Positions 5,497-5,669 of a stretch of DNA of 5,669 nt are shown here, one piece after another. The position numbers were made by a program, and so were the translations under genes. The DNA is from an uncultured Campylobacter sp. (lineage in GTDB: Bacteria; Campylobacterota; Campylobacteria; Campylobacterales; Campylobacteraceae): the NCBI RefSeq assembly GCF_938018035.1, contig NZ_CALIJF010000391.1:1-5669 (forward strand). Reading direction: 5' to 3'. The notes below the pieces were generated by a model that worked only from the letters and a program-made list of their open reading frames with translations, was not told the origin of the DNA and searched no databases. Position 1 is the first letter of the stretch. Each line of letters starts with the position of its first letter.

Positions 5497-5669
5497 TTAT
5501 AAGCTTTTAAATTCCATCTCCAGCTGTTTGCGCCAGTCTTGCAGCGAGCGCTCTGTGCCCGCGGCGTATTTTTCGATAAGTGCGTCCGTTTTACTTAGAA
5601 ACTCAAATAGCTTGCCCTCCCACACGGCGGGGTTTAGGTTGCTTTGATGCATCGTTTTGATATAGACTA
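5497..5669 (-). CDS. C-terminal end of an unrecognised protein (partial)
   Basis: The minus strand carries an open frame entering from the right edge and ending at the TAA complementary to 5497-5499. The visible 56 residues are charged and look helical (for example FLSKTDALIEKYAAGTE and LQDWRKQLEMEF), with no membrane segment. Codon use is balanced, with GC-rich codons such as CTG, CGC and GCC, and the frame has no internal stop, which supports real coding. The N-terminal part lies outside the window and I do not recognise the family from this tail. Confidence 0.65.
   Translation of the reverse strand, partial: VYIKTMHQSNLNPAVWEGKLFEFLSKTDALIEKYAAGTERSLQDWRKQLEMEFKSL

Noticed and set aside
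1..5669. CRISPR array, tRNA, rRNA, insertion sequence or phage genes
   Set aside because: No regularly spaced repeats with unique spacers, no tRNA-like cloverleaf, no transposase motif and no terminal inverted repeats with target duplications were seen; the 15-bp repeats are coding and have no spacers.

Overview
The window looks like chromosome from an epsilonproteobacterium, most likely an oral-type Campylobacter (C. gracilis, C. showae, C. rectus or C. curvus group). Three things point there: a catalase gene followed directly by a small ankyrin gene, the katA-Cj1386 arrangement known from C. jejuni; AAATTT/AAAATTTT words scattered through genes and spacers; and moderate GC in the conserved genes with very AT-rich spacers. 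The species is an inference.

Layout, left to right. (1) 20-1000 (+): an unrecognised membrane protein whose N-terminal part is a tandem array of eleven pentapeptide units. (2) 1001-1372: a gene-free stretch packed with inverted repeats, including a nested structure at 1008-1075 and a strong hairpin at 1153-1198. (3) 1373-2812 (+): a membrane-anchored, cysteine-rich ankyrin-repeat protein, best started at a TTG with a good ribosome binding site. (4) 2813-3202: a very AT-rich spacer with a weak terminator-like inverted repeat, palindromes that could be PerR/Fur-type operators, and a likely katA promoter. (5) 3203-4639 (+): katA, a complete haem catalase. (6) 4636-5124 (+): a small ankyrin protein, translationally coupled to katA (TTGA overlap) and homologous by context and form to the haem-trafficking protein Cj1386. 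(7) 5123-5161: a stem-loop closing the katA operon. (8) 5242-5487 (+): a small zinc-ribbon-like membrane protein, possibly cut short. (9) 5497-5669 (-): the C-terminal end of an unrecognised convergent gene that runs off the window.

The one clear functional unit is katA plus its ankyrin partner: the catalase removes hydrogen peroxide and the ankyrin protein probably delivers haem to it. The large ankyrin protein upstream has a different architecture (membrane anchor, ten cysteines) and a separate transcription signal, so a role in the same pathway is only a possibility. The least explained items are the pentapeptide-repeat membrane protein and the hairpin-rich spacer behind it.
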